Positions 9,111 to 16,796 of a DNA stretch of 64,000 nt are shown in pieces. Under the pieces are notes generated by a model. It was not told where the DNA came from, ran no database searches, and was given only the letters and a program-made list of their open reading frames with translations. Source of the DNA: an uncultured Acetatifactor sp. (GTDB lineage: Bacteria > Bacillota > Clostridia > Lachnospirales > Lachnospiraceae). The position numbers and the translations under genes are program-made. The DNA lies in NCBI GenBank assembly GCA_910588225.1, contig CAJUQT010000014.1:1-64000 (forward strand), given 5' to 3'. How positions within the stretch are numbered: position 1 is the stretch's first letter; each line of letters begins with the position of its first letter.

Positions 9111-9488
9111 ACTTACAATTATACTGAAATGCCTGCCCGCGGCTTACATTTTTTATTAAAATACTCTACTTTCTGCCAAATTGCAATACCCGAAAACTAT
9201 TTTCTCATTTTTGCCGGAAAAAGTTTTTTTCCAAAACCTGCTCCGGACACATTGCACATATTACTGCCGGTATATACCTTTTCCGGTTGACTTTCACAGC
9301 AGAAACGCTTCCCGTTTTCCTGTTTCTATAGTAATAGTTTGCAGCAAATTTCAGACACCCTGCCTGCAAGTTCAAAATTGCATTTCAAAAGTGGCGGCAA
9401 CCCCCGAATGGTTACTGATTAAATATGGACGAACTGGTCAGAATATGCTAAACTCAAGGAAATAACAGGGCGAATAAGGAGTAATCTA

Positions 9489-9920
9489 TTGAATAAGAAA
9501 TTTAAAACTATCCTGACTCAGTTTATCAAATTTGGTATGGTGGGTGTCATCAACACTGTGCTCTCCTATCTGATTACTAATGGATGCTACTATATTCTGC
9601 ATCTTCATGAACAGATAAGCAATCTCATTTCCTTTCTGATTACTGTGCTGATTTCCTATCTGCTTAACAGCCGCTTCGTGTTCTGTCAGGAAGAAGGAAG
9701 CCGCCAGCCCTGGTACAGGGCCCTGGCCAAGGTCTATGCCTCCTATGCGTTGACAGAGCTGGTTTTGATGGGGATTCTTCTCTTTATTCAGGAAAGGCTG
9801 TTCGGCGTCCCACATTATATTGCCACCTTTGTCAACCTCTGCGTAACAGTCCCGCTGAATTTTCTTCTGAATAAATTCTGGGCCTACAGGAAAAGTGAAG
9901 GGAGCAGCAATATCACATAA
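9489..9920 (+). CDS. GtrA family membrane protein
   Basis: This 143-residue protein has four predicted membrane segments and the GtrA-family pattern (FGMVGVINTVLSYLI at the start, FLLNKFWAYRK at the end). GtrA-like proteins are thought to take part in moving polyprenyl-phosphate-linked sugars across the membrane, usually beside a GtrB/DPM1-like GT2. Such a GT2 is three genes downstream. The start is TTG, chosen because AAGGAG precedes it at good spacing. It is the first gene of a five-gene plus-strand cluster, although a second promoter lies just after it. Confidence 0.85.
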   Translation: MNKKFKTILTQFIKFGMVGVINTVLSYLITNGCYYILHLHEQISNLISFLITVLISYLLNSRFVFCQEEGSRQPWYRALAKVYASYALTELVLMGILLFIQERLFGVPHYIATFVNLCVTVPLNFLLNKFWAYRKSEGSSNIT

Positions 9921-9935
9921 AAACGGCAATATTTC

Positions 9936-9964
9936 TTGAAGAAGCCCTGACATTGTGGTACACT
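9936..9964 (+). promoter_or_regulatory. Candidate internal promoter before the aminotransferase gene
   Basis: TTGAAG (9936-9941) and TACACT (9959-9964) are 17 bases apart, between gtrA and the DegT gene. The boxes are moderate matches. Confidence 0.4.
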
Positions 9965-10031
9965 GAGATTGGTTTTTCATGCAATACAGGAATCCATGCA
10001 AATATTGACAGGAAGGATCTTAAGGTTATCA

Positions 10032-11126
10032 ATGAAAATTATGCCTAACCGTATGGACTACGGTTTTATGAAATATCAGAAGGAATTCGAGGAGAAAGCC
10101 TTGTCCGTGCTGCGGTCCGGCTGGTATGTGCTGGGAAAGGAAGTGGCTGCTTTCGAAGAAAATTTTGCCTCCTATACGGGTTCAAAATGCTGTGTAGGTC
10201 TGGCCAGCGGCCTGGACGCCCTGTGGATTGCCGTGAAGCTTCTTGGCATCGGCCCCGGCGACGAGGTTCTCGTCCAGGGTAATACCTACATTGCCAGCGT
10301 AATGGGTATTACCATCAACGGCGCTACTCCTGTATTTGTGGAACCGGATGAATATTACCAGATAGATGCGGACAAGATAGAGGAAAAGATTACGGAGAAA
10401 ACCAAGGCGGTAATGGTGGTACATCTGTACGGGCATGTGGCAGACATGGATAAAATCATGCATATCTGCAGCAAGCACCATCTGAAGCTGATTGAAGACT
10501 GCGCCCAGTCTCACGGTGCGCGCTACAAGGGAAAAATGACCGGAACTTTCGGTGATGCCGGCTGCTTTTCCTTTTACCCTTCCAAAAATCTGGGCGCTTT
10601 CGGCGATGCCGGAGCCCTGGTAACCAATGATTCTGGACTGGCGGAAGACGCCCGGATATTCCGGAATTACGGCAGCGAAAAGCGTTATTACAACAAAGTG
10701 GCAGGTGCTAATTCCAGGCTGGACGAGCTGCAGGCCGGACTTCTCAATGTGCGGCTGGCTCATATGGAAGAAATCACGGAAGAACGCAGGCAGCTGGCCG
10801 AAGTATACAGCCGGGAGCTTCATCAGGAGAACATTCTCCTTCCGGCCACGCGCAGAGACACTTGTCCCGTATGGCATCAGTATGTCGTCCGCACTCATCG
10901 GAGACAGGAGCTGATAGATTATCTGAATGACAAGGAAATCGGCACCATAATCCACTATCCCATACCGCCCCATCTCTCGGAAGCTTACCATTCCCTGGGA
11001 CATAAAAAGGGAGATTTTCCGATTACCGAAGAATACGCGGACACAGTACTGTCCATTCCTCTGTACACAGATATGCGCAGGGAAGAACAGCGCTATACCA
11101 TAGAATGCATCAATGCTTTTACATAG
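10032..11126 (+). CDS. DegT/DnrJ/EryC1/StrS family sugar aminotransferase
   Basis: This PLP enzyme of 364 residues transaminates nucleotide-linked keto sugars. The Schiff-base lysine is K185 in FYPSKNLGAFGDAG, and D156 in LIEDCAQSHGA contacts the PLP ring. I chose the ATG at 10032, preceded by AAGGATCTTAAGG, because an upstream ATG at 9969 would add an unrelated N-terminus and lacks a ribosome binding site. The next gene is a sugar 3,4-ketoisomerase, so it most likely aminates C3 of a dTDP-6-deoxy-hexulose, like FdtB/QdtB. The exact sugar (Fuc3N or Qui3N type) is inference. Confidence 0.9.
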   Translation: MKIMPNRMDYGFMKYQKEFEEKALSVLRSGWYVLGKEVAAFEENFASYTGSKCCVGLASGLDALWIAVKLLGIGPGDEVLVQGNTYIASVMGITINGATPVFVEPDEYYQIDADKIEEKITEKTKAVMVVHLYGHVADMDKIMHICSKHHLKLIEDCAQSHGARYKGKMTGTFGDAGCFSFYPSKNLGAFGDAGALVTNDSGLAEDARIFRNYGSEKRYYNKVAGANSRLDELQAGLLNVRLAHMEEITEERRQLAEVYSRELHQENILLPATRRDTCPVWHQYVVRTHRRQELIDYLNDKEIGTIIHYPIPPHLSEAYHSLGHKKGDFPITEEYADTVLSIPLYTDMRREEQRYTIECINAFT

Positions 11127-11135
11127 GAGAGAACA

Positions 11136-11549
11136 ATGGCAAATTTAGACGAACAGATTCAGATACTGGATTTCCCGGATCTCGGCGACGAGAGAGGCAA
11201 TCTGGTGGTGGTGGAAGGCGGTATCGCCGTTCCCTTTGACATACAGAGAATTTTCTATATCTATGGTTCCGACGCGGAAGTTATCCGCGGCTGCCATGCC
11301 AATCTGAGATCGGAGTTCGTGATGATCAATGTATCCGGCACCAGCAAGGTAAAAGTGGACAACGGCTTTGAAACCCGTATTATCGAGCTGATCAGGCCCC
11401 GTATGGGACTTTATCTCAAAAGTAATGTGTGGAAGGAAATGTATGATTTTTCTCCTGATTCCGTATTGCTGGTGCTTTCCAATGAACATTACGATCCGAA
11501 GGAATACGTGAGAGATTACGAAGAGTATTTGAAAATGGTGAGAAAATGA
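11136..11549 (+). CDS. FdtA/WxcM-like sugar 3,4-ketoisomerase
   Basis: This 137-residue cupin resembles the C-terminal WxcM/FdtA/QdtA family, which turns dTDP-4-keto-6-deoxyglucose into the 3-keto isomer. The family's active-site block appears as RGCHAN (51-56), where many members have HAH, so the second His is Asn here. The cupin block VMINVSGTSKVKVDNG follows. It starts 9 bases after the aminotransferase gene, and its stop overlaps the start of the GT2 gene by 4 bases. It probably feeds the aminotransferase. I am sure of the fold, less so of the product. Confidence 0.8.
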   Translation: MANLDEQIQILDFPDLGDERGNLVVVEGGIAVPFDIQRIFYIYGSDAEVIRGCHANLRSEFVMINVSGTSKVKVDNGFETRIIELIRPRMGLYLKSNVWKEMYDFSPDSVLLVLSNEHYDPKEYVRDYEEYLKMVRK

Positions 11550-12496
11550 GCAAAATATCAATTGTTGTTCCCGTATATTACAATGCGGATACCCTGGAGC
11601 TTTTATATGAAGATATGAAGGAAAAAATCCTGGGAAAGCTGGGAGAATATGAACTTGTGTTCGTAGACGACGGCTCGGGCGATAATTCCTGGCAGATAAT
11701 GAATTCTCTAAGAGGCCGTGATCCCCATGTGAAGCTGGTAAAGTTATCCCGCAATTTCGGCGAACATGCCGCGTTGCTGGCAGGCCTCTCAGCCTGTACC
11801 GGAGACTGCGCCGTTACCAAACAGGCTGATCTTCAGGAAGATTCCGGCATTATACTGGAAATGTATGAGAGCTGGAAACAGGGCAATAAGGTGGTTCTGG
11901 CCGTCCGGAAGGAAAGAAAAGAAAATCCGGTGAAGGTATTTTTCGCCAATATGTACTATGCCATCATTCGAAAAATCGTTAATAAAAATATGCCTGTGGG
12001 CGGCTGTGACTGCTATCTGGTTGACCGAAAGGTCATTGAAGTCCTGGAACGGCTGGATGAGAAAAATTCTTCGCTGACCCTGCAGGTGCTCTGGGCCGGT
12101 TTCCGCACCGACATGATTTATTTTGTCCGTCAGGACAGAGAAATCGGAAAGTCACGCTGGACCCTCTCTAAAAAGGTCAAGCTAGTAATGGATTCCGTAA
12201 TGAGCTTTTCTTACTTTCCGCTTCGGCTTATGTCCGGACTGGGGGTTGCTTTTAATGTTCTGGCAGCCATTCTGCTCATCAGCGTTTTGATAGAGAAATT
12301 TACCCATGGCACGCCCATTGTGGGCTGGGCTTCTCTGATGTGTGTTGTTTTGTGCTCTTCCGGCGTCATTATGTTGATGCTTGGAATCCTGGGAGAATAT
12401 ATCTGGCGTACTCTGGATGCCGCCAGAACACGTCCTCCCTACATTGTAGACGAAATCCTGGAGGAATGCGACGCAGAAAAGCAAGATGAAAAATAA
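11546..12496 (+). CDS. Glycosyltransferase family 2, DPM1/GtrB-like
   Basis: This 316-residue protein transfers a sugar from a nucleotide donor, probably to polyprenyl phosphate. The N-terminal GT-A domain shows VVPVYYNADTLE, FVDDGSGDNSW (metal/nucleotide site) and KQADLQED. QDREIGKSRW precedes two C-terminal membrane segments (about 228-250 and 262-285), as in GtrB and ArnC. Its ATG overlaps the preceding stop as ATGA, and its end overlaps the next gene by 11 bases, so translation is coupled. With GtrA upstream and a membrane transferase downstream it forms a typical three-part glycan-decoration system. Confidence 0.88.
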   Translation: MSKISIVVPVYYNADTLELLYEDMKEKILGKLGEYELVFVDDGSGDNSWQIMNSLRGRDPHVKLVKLSRNFGEHAALLAGLSACTGDCAVTKQADLQEDSGIILEMYESWKQGNKVVLAVRKERKENPVKVFFANMYYAIIRKIVNKNMPVGGCDCYLVDRKVIEVLERLDEKNSSLTLQVLWAGFRTDMIYFVRQDREIGKSRWTLSKKVKLVMDSVMSFSYFPLRLMSGLGVAFNVLAAILLISVLIEKFTHGTPIVGWASLMCVVLCSSGVIMLMLGILGEYIWRTLDAARTRPPYIVDEILEECDAEKQDEK

Positions 12497-14189
12497 AACC
12501 CGGCTTTTTCATATCCTGAACATACTACTGACCGTTTTAACCATATTGGCCGCTCTGAAAATGTTATTTTTCGGTCTTGGACTTGACGAGGAATATCAGA
12601 TTGTCATGGCATATCGTAATGCCAGAGGCGACAGGTTGTTCCTGGACATGTGGGAGCCCCACCAGTCTTCTGCTTTTTTGTGCAGCCTGTTAATGAAACC
12701 GTATCTTACGCTCTTCGGAACCACAGGAATCGTGTTGTACCTAAGAGTCTGGGGTACGCTTTTTCATTTGTTCATCAGCCTTTATCTGTACAAGGTTTTG
12801 AAATCCTTCGTACGAAATGAGTATGCCCTTCTTCTGGCCTACATCTATTTTAATACCATTCCCAAGCTGATTATACTGCCGGAATTCGGTATCATGCAGG
12901 TATGGTTTTATACCCTGCTTTCTTTATTCCTGATACGCTATTATACAGATGGCAGAAAAATGAGATACCTGGTATCAGCCGCGCTGTCCCTTGCGCTGAA
13001 TGTGCTTTCCTATCCCTCCTGTGTGATCCTTTTTCCCTTTCTGCTGCTGTCTCTATACTACTTTTCCGGCAGAGAAAAATGGCGAGATATTGGTATATTC
13101 ACGCTTGTCTGCGCGATCTGCGCAGCTGCTTATCTGGGAATCCTTTTCACCTACACTGACCCGAAGACGCTGGGGGACACGCTTTCCCATATTCTGAGCG
13201 GGGATATTACCCATTCTCTCAGTTTGAGCGGTAAGCTCTTATCCTGGCTGTCGGATATCCTTCACCTTTCTGTCCTGTGGGCAGGCTGTCGCCTCTTTGC
13301 GCTGGTATTTTCCAATCGCAAAAAGCCTGATGCCCCGAAAATGCACTGTCTGACGATTTTGGCCGCATGCGGAATAGTGCTATTCTACTGGGTTGTTCTG
13401 AACGTTGGATATTCCCCCATGCACATTCACCTGGCTGCCGCCACCCTGGCAGGTTTAACTGCCGTTGCAAAGGCACGGAAAGGACAGGAAAAGCCTGCTC
13501 CCGAGGCGGAAAATACAGCCGCACTGTTTTTATCCGCAACAGCAGGAGCGATTCTTTCTCTTCTGGCGGTGGTCTATCTGACAGACCTGTCTCTGGCGGA
13601 ATCTGTTCCCCATGCCATGCCTGGCGCCATATACGGTACTGTTCTGCTGCTTCTTACGCTGGAACAAAAGGAGACGCGAAAACCATCTGGATGGCTTCTG
13701 AGCATGTTGATCGTATGGGCCTTTACCGCGGTTTTCGGAAAGGGTTATACCCTGCGGGGCGGTGCTACCAATGAAAATGTGCTGCAAAGCGGCGGTATTT
13801 TCAGAGAAGGACCGGCGGCCGGAATTATAGCCAATTATATAGCTGCCTATATTTACAACAGCGACTGGGAAGACTGGCAGACTTACCTCCAGGATGGAGA
13901 TTCCGTCCTGATTATGGTGGATCAGGTAGGAAATCTGGGTACCATCCAATACCTCTTTAAAGATGTGGAGATTTCTCACTTTTCCATTGTCAACCCCACT
14001 GCCTACGATGAAAGGCTTTTGGAATACTGGGCTCTGCATCCGGAGAAGTTTCCCAATGTAATCATTGTGGATTGTTGGTATGGAGAGCCAATGACAGATC
14101 CTGCGAACTGGTTGATGCAATATATTGAAACCGACTTCGGATATACACAGGTGAATGACGGCAAATATATACGAATATACCGAAAATGA
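12486..14189 (+). CDS. Polytopic membrane protein, candidate GT-C type glycosyltransferase
   Basis: I do not recognise a named family. The 567-residue protein has roughly 10-12 hydrophobic segments up to about residue 420, then a soluble C-terminal part of ~130 residues ending in a YTQVNDGKYIRIYRK tail. The first outside loop begins GLDEEYQIV, an acidic pair where GT-C transferases carry catalytic acids. It overlaps the GT2 gene by 11 bases and ends the operon. By position it is the likely enzyme that moves the amino sugar from lipid carrier to a cell-wall polymer. The role is inference. Confidence 0.6.
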   Translation: MKNKTRLFHILNILLTVLTILAALKMLFFGLGLDEEYQIVMAYRNARGDRLFLDMWEPHQSSAFLCSLLMKPYLTLFGTTGIVLYLRVWGTLFHLFISLYLYKVLKSFVRNEYALLLAYIYFNTIPKLIILPEFGIMQVWFYTLLSLFLIRYYTDGRKMRYLVSAALSLALNVLSYPSCVILFPFLLLSLYYFSGREKWRDIGIFTLVCAICAAAYLGILFTYTDPKTLGDTLSHILSGDITHSLSLSGKLLSWLSDILHLSVLWAGCRLFALVFSNRKKPDAPKMHCLTILAACGIVLFYWVVLNVGYSPMHIHLAAATLAGLTAVAKARKGQEKPAPEAENTAALFLSATAGAILSLLAVVYLTDLSLAESVPHAMPGAIYGTVLLLLTLEQKETRKPSGWLLSMLIVWAFTAVFGKGYTLRGGATNENVLQSGGIFREGPAAGIIANYIAAYIYNSDWEDWQTYLQDGDSVLIMVDQVGNLGTIQYLFKDVEISHFSIVNPTAYDERLLEYWALHPEKFPNVIIVDCWYGEPMTDPANWLMQYIETDFGYTQVNDGKYIRIYRK

Positions 14190-14222
14190 GGAAAAGCCAT
14201 TTTGCCGATGGCTATTCCTCAT
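14186..14222 (+). terminator. Terminator of the amino-sugar/glycosyltransferase operon
   Basis: ATGAGGAAAAGCCAT (14186-14200) pairs with ATGGCTATTCCTCAT (14208-14222) with one mismatch and a 7-base loop, followed by TTTAT. The left arm overlaps the stop codon of the membrane protein gene. Confidence 0.7.
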
Positions 14223-14300
14223 TTTATAATTTCAATATAGTCATTCCAGTGACTTTTCCAGGCTCCCATTCAGTCAGAAGCACCGGCGTGCGCTTTGAAA

Positions 14301-15560
14301 TCATGAAGGTGATGAGTTCTTGCGCATCCGCAGCACCGCATACTGTTTCGCCGGCTGCGAAAGCTTCACCCATACCGTCTGTCTGGCATGTGGGCAGCTT
14401 TCTATAGAATCTCCGGTTTCATCATACATTGCCGTCACCTTTACCGCAGCATTTTGACCGTCCGGTTTCATAATCTCGATTTCATCCCCCACGGAGAATT
14501 TATTCCGCTGTTCAATACGTACCAGACCTGTCTCTGCGGAAAGCTCTTCCACAATCCCCAGATAAATGTACTCGTTTATATAGGTACTGTTGTCATATAT
14601 CTGTGTGTTCTCATCCGTTTTCCCGAAGTAAAAGCCTGTGGTATATTGACGATAGGTACACTTTGCTATCTCAGCTCTATACCATTCCCTATTACTGCGG
14701 TATATTTCTTCAGATACGAAAAAATCGTCAATGGCCCTGCGGTAAGTTCGAGCCATGGTTGCCACATAGAGTGCATTCTTCATGCGCCCTTCCACTTTCA
14801 GACTGTCAATCCCCGCCTCCACCAGCTCCGGGATATGTTCAATCATACATAAATCTTTGGAATTAAAAATGTATGTTCCTCTCTCATTCTCAAACACAGG
14901 CATATATTCTCCGGGCCTGGTCTCCTCCACCACCGCATATTTCCAGCGGCAGGGATGTGTGCACTGTCCCTGATTGGCATCCCTGCCCGTGAAATAATTG
15001 CTCAGCAGACAGCGCCCGGAATAGGAAATGCACATGGAACCCTGCACGAAGCTCTCTATCTCCATTTCATTGGGAATATGTTCCCGAATGGAGCGGATTT
15101 CAGCCAGAGACAGTTCTCTGGCTGATACCACCCGCTTCGCACCCTGCTTCCACCAGAACAGGTAAGTTCCGTAGTTCGTATTGTTGGCCTGTGTGGAAAT
15201 GTGAATTTCCACCTGAGGCCACACTTCCCTGGCAATCACAAACAGCCCTGGATCGGATATAATCAACGCATCACAAGGCTCCGGCTTCATGTCCCGCAGT
15301 TCTTTAATATAAGCTGCAGCCTCTTCCAAATCCTCATTATGAGCAAGAATATTGGCCGTCACATATACCTTTACTCCGGCTGCATGTGCAAAAGCAATTC
15401 CTTCCGCCATTTCCTCGGGTGAGAAATTCTTCGCCTTCGCCCGCAGGCCAAAGGCTTCTCCACCAATATATACGGCATCTGCTCCGAAAACCACTGCCGT
15501 CTTCAGCACCTCCAGACTGCCCGCTGGAATCAGCAGTTCCGGTTTCTTTCCTCTTATCAT
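14301..15560 (-). CDS. U32 family peptidase-like protein (TrhP/YrrO type tRNA hydroxylation)
   Basis: This 419-residue U32 protein starts KPELLIPAGSLEVLKTAVVFGADAVY-type and carries the family signature ESFVQGSMC...SGRCLLS followed by a Cys-rich GQCTHPCRWKY segment. B. subtilis YrrN/YrrO and E. coli TrhP are U32 proteins needed for 5-hydroxyuridine at tRNA position 34. The same operon carries the methyltransferase that acts next (TrmR/YrrM), in the same order as in B. subtilis, which supports that role over proteolysis. Only one U32 gene is present, where B. subtilis has a pair. Confidence 0.85.
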   Translation of the reverse strand: MIRGKKPELLIPAGSLEVLKTAVVFGADAVYIGGEAFGLRAKAKNFSPEEMAEGIAFAHAAGVKVYVTANILAHNEDLEEAAAYIKELRDMKPEPCDALIISDPGLFVIAREVWPQVEIHISTQANNTNYGTYLFWWKQGAKRVVSARELSLAEIRSIREHIPNEMEIESFVQGSMCISYSGRCLLSNYFTGRDANQGQCTHPCRWKYAVVEETRPGEYMPVFENERGTYIFNSKDLCMIEHIPELVEAGIDSLKVEGRMKNALYVATMARTYRRAIDDFFVSEEIYRSNREWYRAEIAKCTYRQYTTGFYFGKTDENTQIYDNSTYINEYIYLGIVEELSAETGLVRIEQRNKFSVGDEIEIMKPDGQNAAVKVTAMYDETGDSIESCPHARQTVWVKLSQPAKQYAVLRMRKNSSPS

Positions 15561-15615
15561 AGAACTTCCTCTTCTTCATCTGCCAGACAGTCACCCGGCC
15601 GCTTCCTGCCCCGAA

Positions 15616-16311
15616 TCAGCAGCTAGGTTCTTCTCTCTGACCTGCATTGCAGCACAAATCCACAGCACAGTCCCTCATCACACTCAGCGCCGCTCCGTCT
15701 CCCACCGGCAGCACCACTGTTTCCAGTTGGGGCCGATGCTTCAATTCATACAGGTACTCCCGCATTCTGGCATGAATAGTCCTGTTTCTCCTGGTCACCG
15801 CAAATCGCGACTGTATGACATCCCCGTCTTTCAGCACATTGTCTGACACCAGCAGGCTCCCCGGTCCCATCAACCGGAGGATATCCGGCAGAAAATGAAT
15901 GTACTGCCCTTTCGCAGCATCCATGAAAATCATAGGATACGGGCCCTCCAGATTCTGTAAAATCTCTGCAGCGTCCCCTTCCAACAACGTAATTTTCGCT
16001 TCCTTTCCCGCCCTTCTGAAATTCTCCCGGGCAAGAGCAATACGATTCCCATCCTTCTCTATGGTGGTAATACGACTATTTTCCGGCCCATACTCACACA
16101 TGAGCAGAGCAGAAAACCCGATGGCGGTACCTATCTCCAGAATCCTCTCCGGGTTCCTGGCCGCCAGCAGAAATTTCAGCAGACTCTGCATGGATTTGCG
16201 CACCACCGGTATCTGATGAGCCAGCGCATATTTTTCTATCTCATCCAGAAAAGGCGTATTACCTCTGTCCAGCGAATCTATATAGCAGGTCAGCCTTTCG
16301 CCGATAATCAT
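15616..16311 (-). CDS. O-methyltransferase, TrmR/YrrM-like
   Basis: This 231-residue SAM-dependent enzyme belongs to the class related to catechol O-methyltransferases. ILEIGTAIGFSALLM is the SAM-binding motif, and IFMDAAKGQYIHFLPDILRLM with VSDNVLKDG gives the metal/catalytic region. TrmR methylates 5-hydroxyuridine in tRNA. The neighbouring U32 gene supports that assignment. Its start overlaps the stop of the upstream MltG-like gene by 4 bases. The C-terminus ends in a short Cys-containing tail (CAVDLCCNAGQREEPSC). Confidence 0.87.
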   Translation of the reverse strand: MIIGERLTCYIDSLDRGNTPFLDEIEKYALAHQIPVVRKSMQSLLKFLLAARNPERILEIGTAIGFSALLMCEYGPENSRITTIEKDGNRIALARENFRRAGKEAKITLLEGDAAEILQNLEGPYPMIFMDAAKGQYIHFLPDILRLMGPGSLLVSDNVLKDGDVIQSRFAVTRRNRTIHARMREYLYELKHRPQLETVVLPVGDGAALSVMRDCAVDLCCNAGQREEPSC

Positions 16312-16712
16312 TCTTCTTCCTCTTCTGCGTCTTCTTTCGTGTCCTCTTCCTTTTCCACCACCATGGCCTGCATCATCTCTTCCACCGTCATGGCCGTGCT
16401 TAGCTCAAAGGTCCCAGGCCCCACATCTTTGGTGTATTCCGAAAGATAATACTGCAGGACAAACAGCTTCGCATCCCGTATCAGCCCCCGGCTCTCAAAA
16501 AGCTCTCCTATCTCCAGGGGCTTCATTTCCTCGGTGACGGATACTGTTACTGTTCTCCCCTCCCCTATGGCTACAGCCGGTTCGGTAAAAATGCGATACC
16601 CGTAATCATAACAGATTCCCACGCCCCGATAGATCACATACACCACCGCCACGGCGGCCACTACTCTGAAAATTGCCCCAGCCACGGCTCCTATAATACT
16701 TAATGCTTTCAT
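16308..16712 (-). CDS. Short MltG/YrrL-like membrane protein lacking the catalytic domain
   Basis: This 134-residue protein has one N-terminal membrane segment (about 2-25), then a LysM-like fold (VSVTEEMKPLEIGELFESRGLI), then an acidic tail of Glu/Asp. MltG endolytic transglycosylases have the same N-terminal layout but continue ~200 residues into a YceG catalytic domain, absent here. I chose the ATG at 16712, preceded by GGAGG, over an upstream ATG at 16736. The position between RNase J and TrmR matches yrrL in B. subtilis. It could be a scaffold or a reduced, inactive MltG. Confidence 0.7.
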   Translation of the reverse strand: MKALSIIGAVAGAIFRVVAAVAVVYVIYRGVGICYDYGYRIFTEPAVAIGEGRTVTVSVTEEMKPLEIGELFESRGLIRDAKLFVLQYYLSEYTKDVGPGTFELSTAMTVEEMMQAMVVEKEEDTKEDAEEEEE

Positions 16713-16796
16713 ATGCGCCTCCATTCCCATGCACATGTTATCTTCATGTCTCTCGCAACAGTTCAGACAGGGCGCTGAACAGTGACATTACTTTTC

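Noticed and set aside
8951..9488. Glutamine riboswitch or small RNA upstream of glnN
   Set aside because: The conserved glnA-motif bases were not found, and no second terminator or conserved stem marks a separate RNA.
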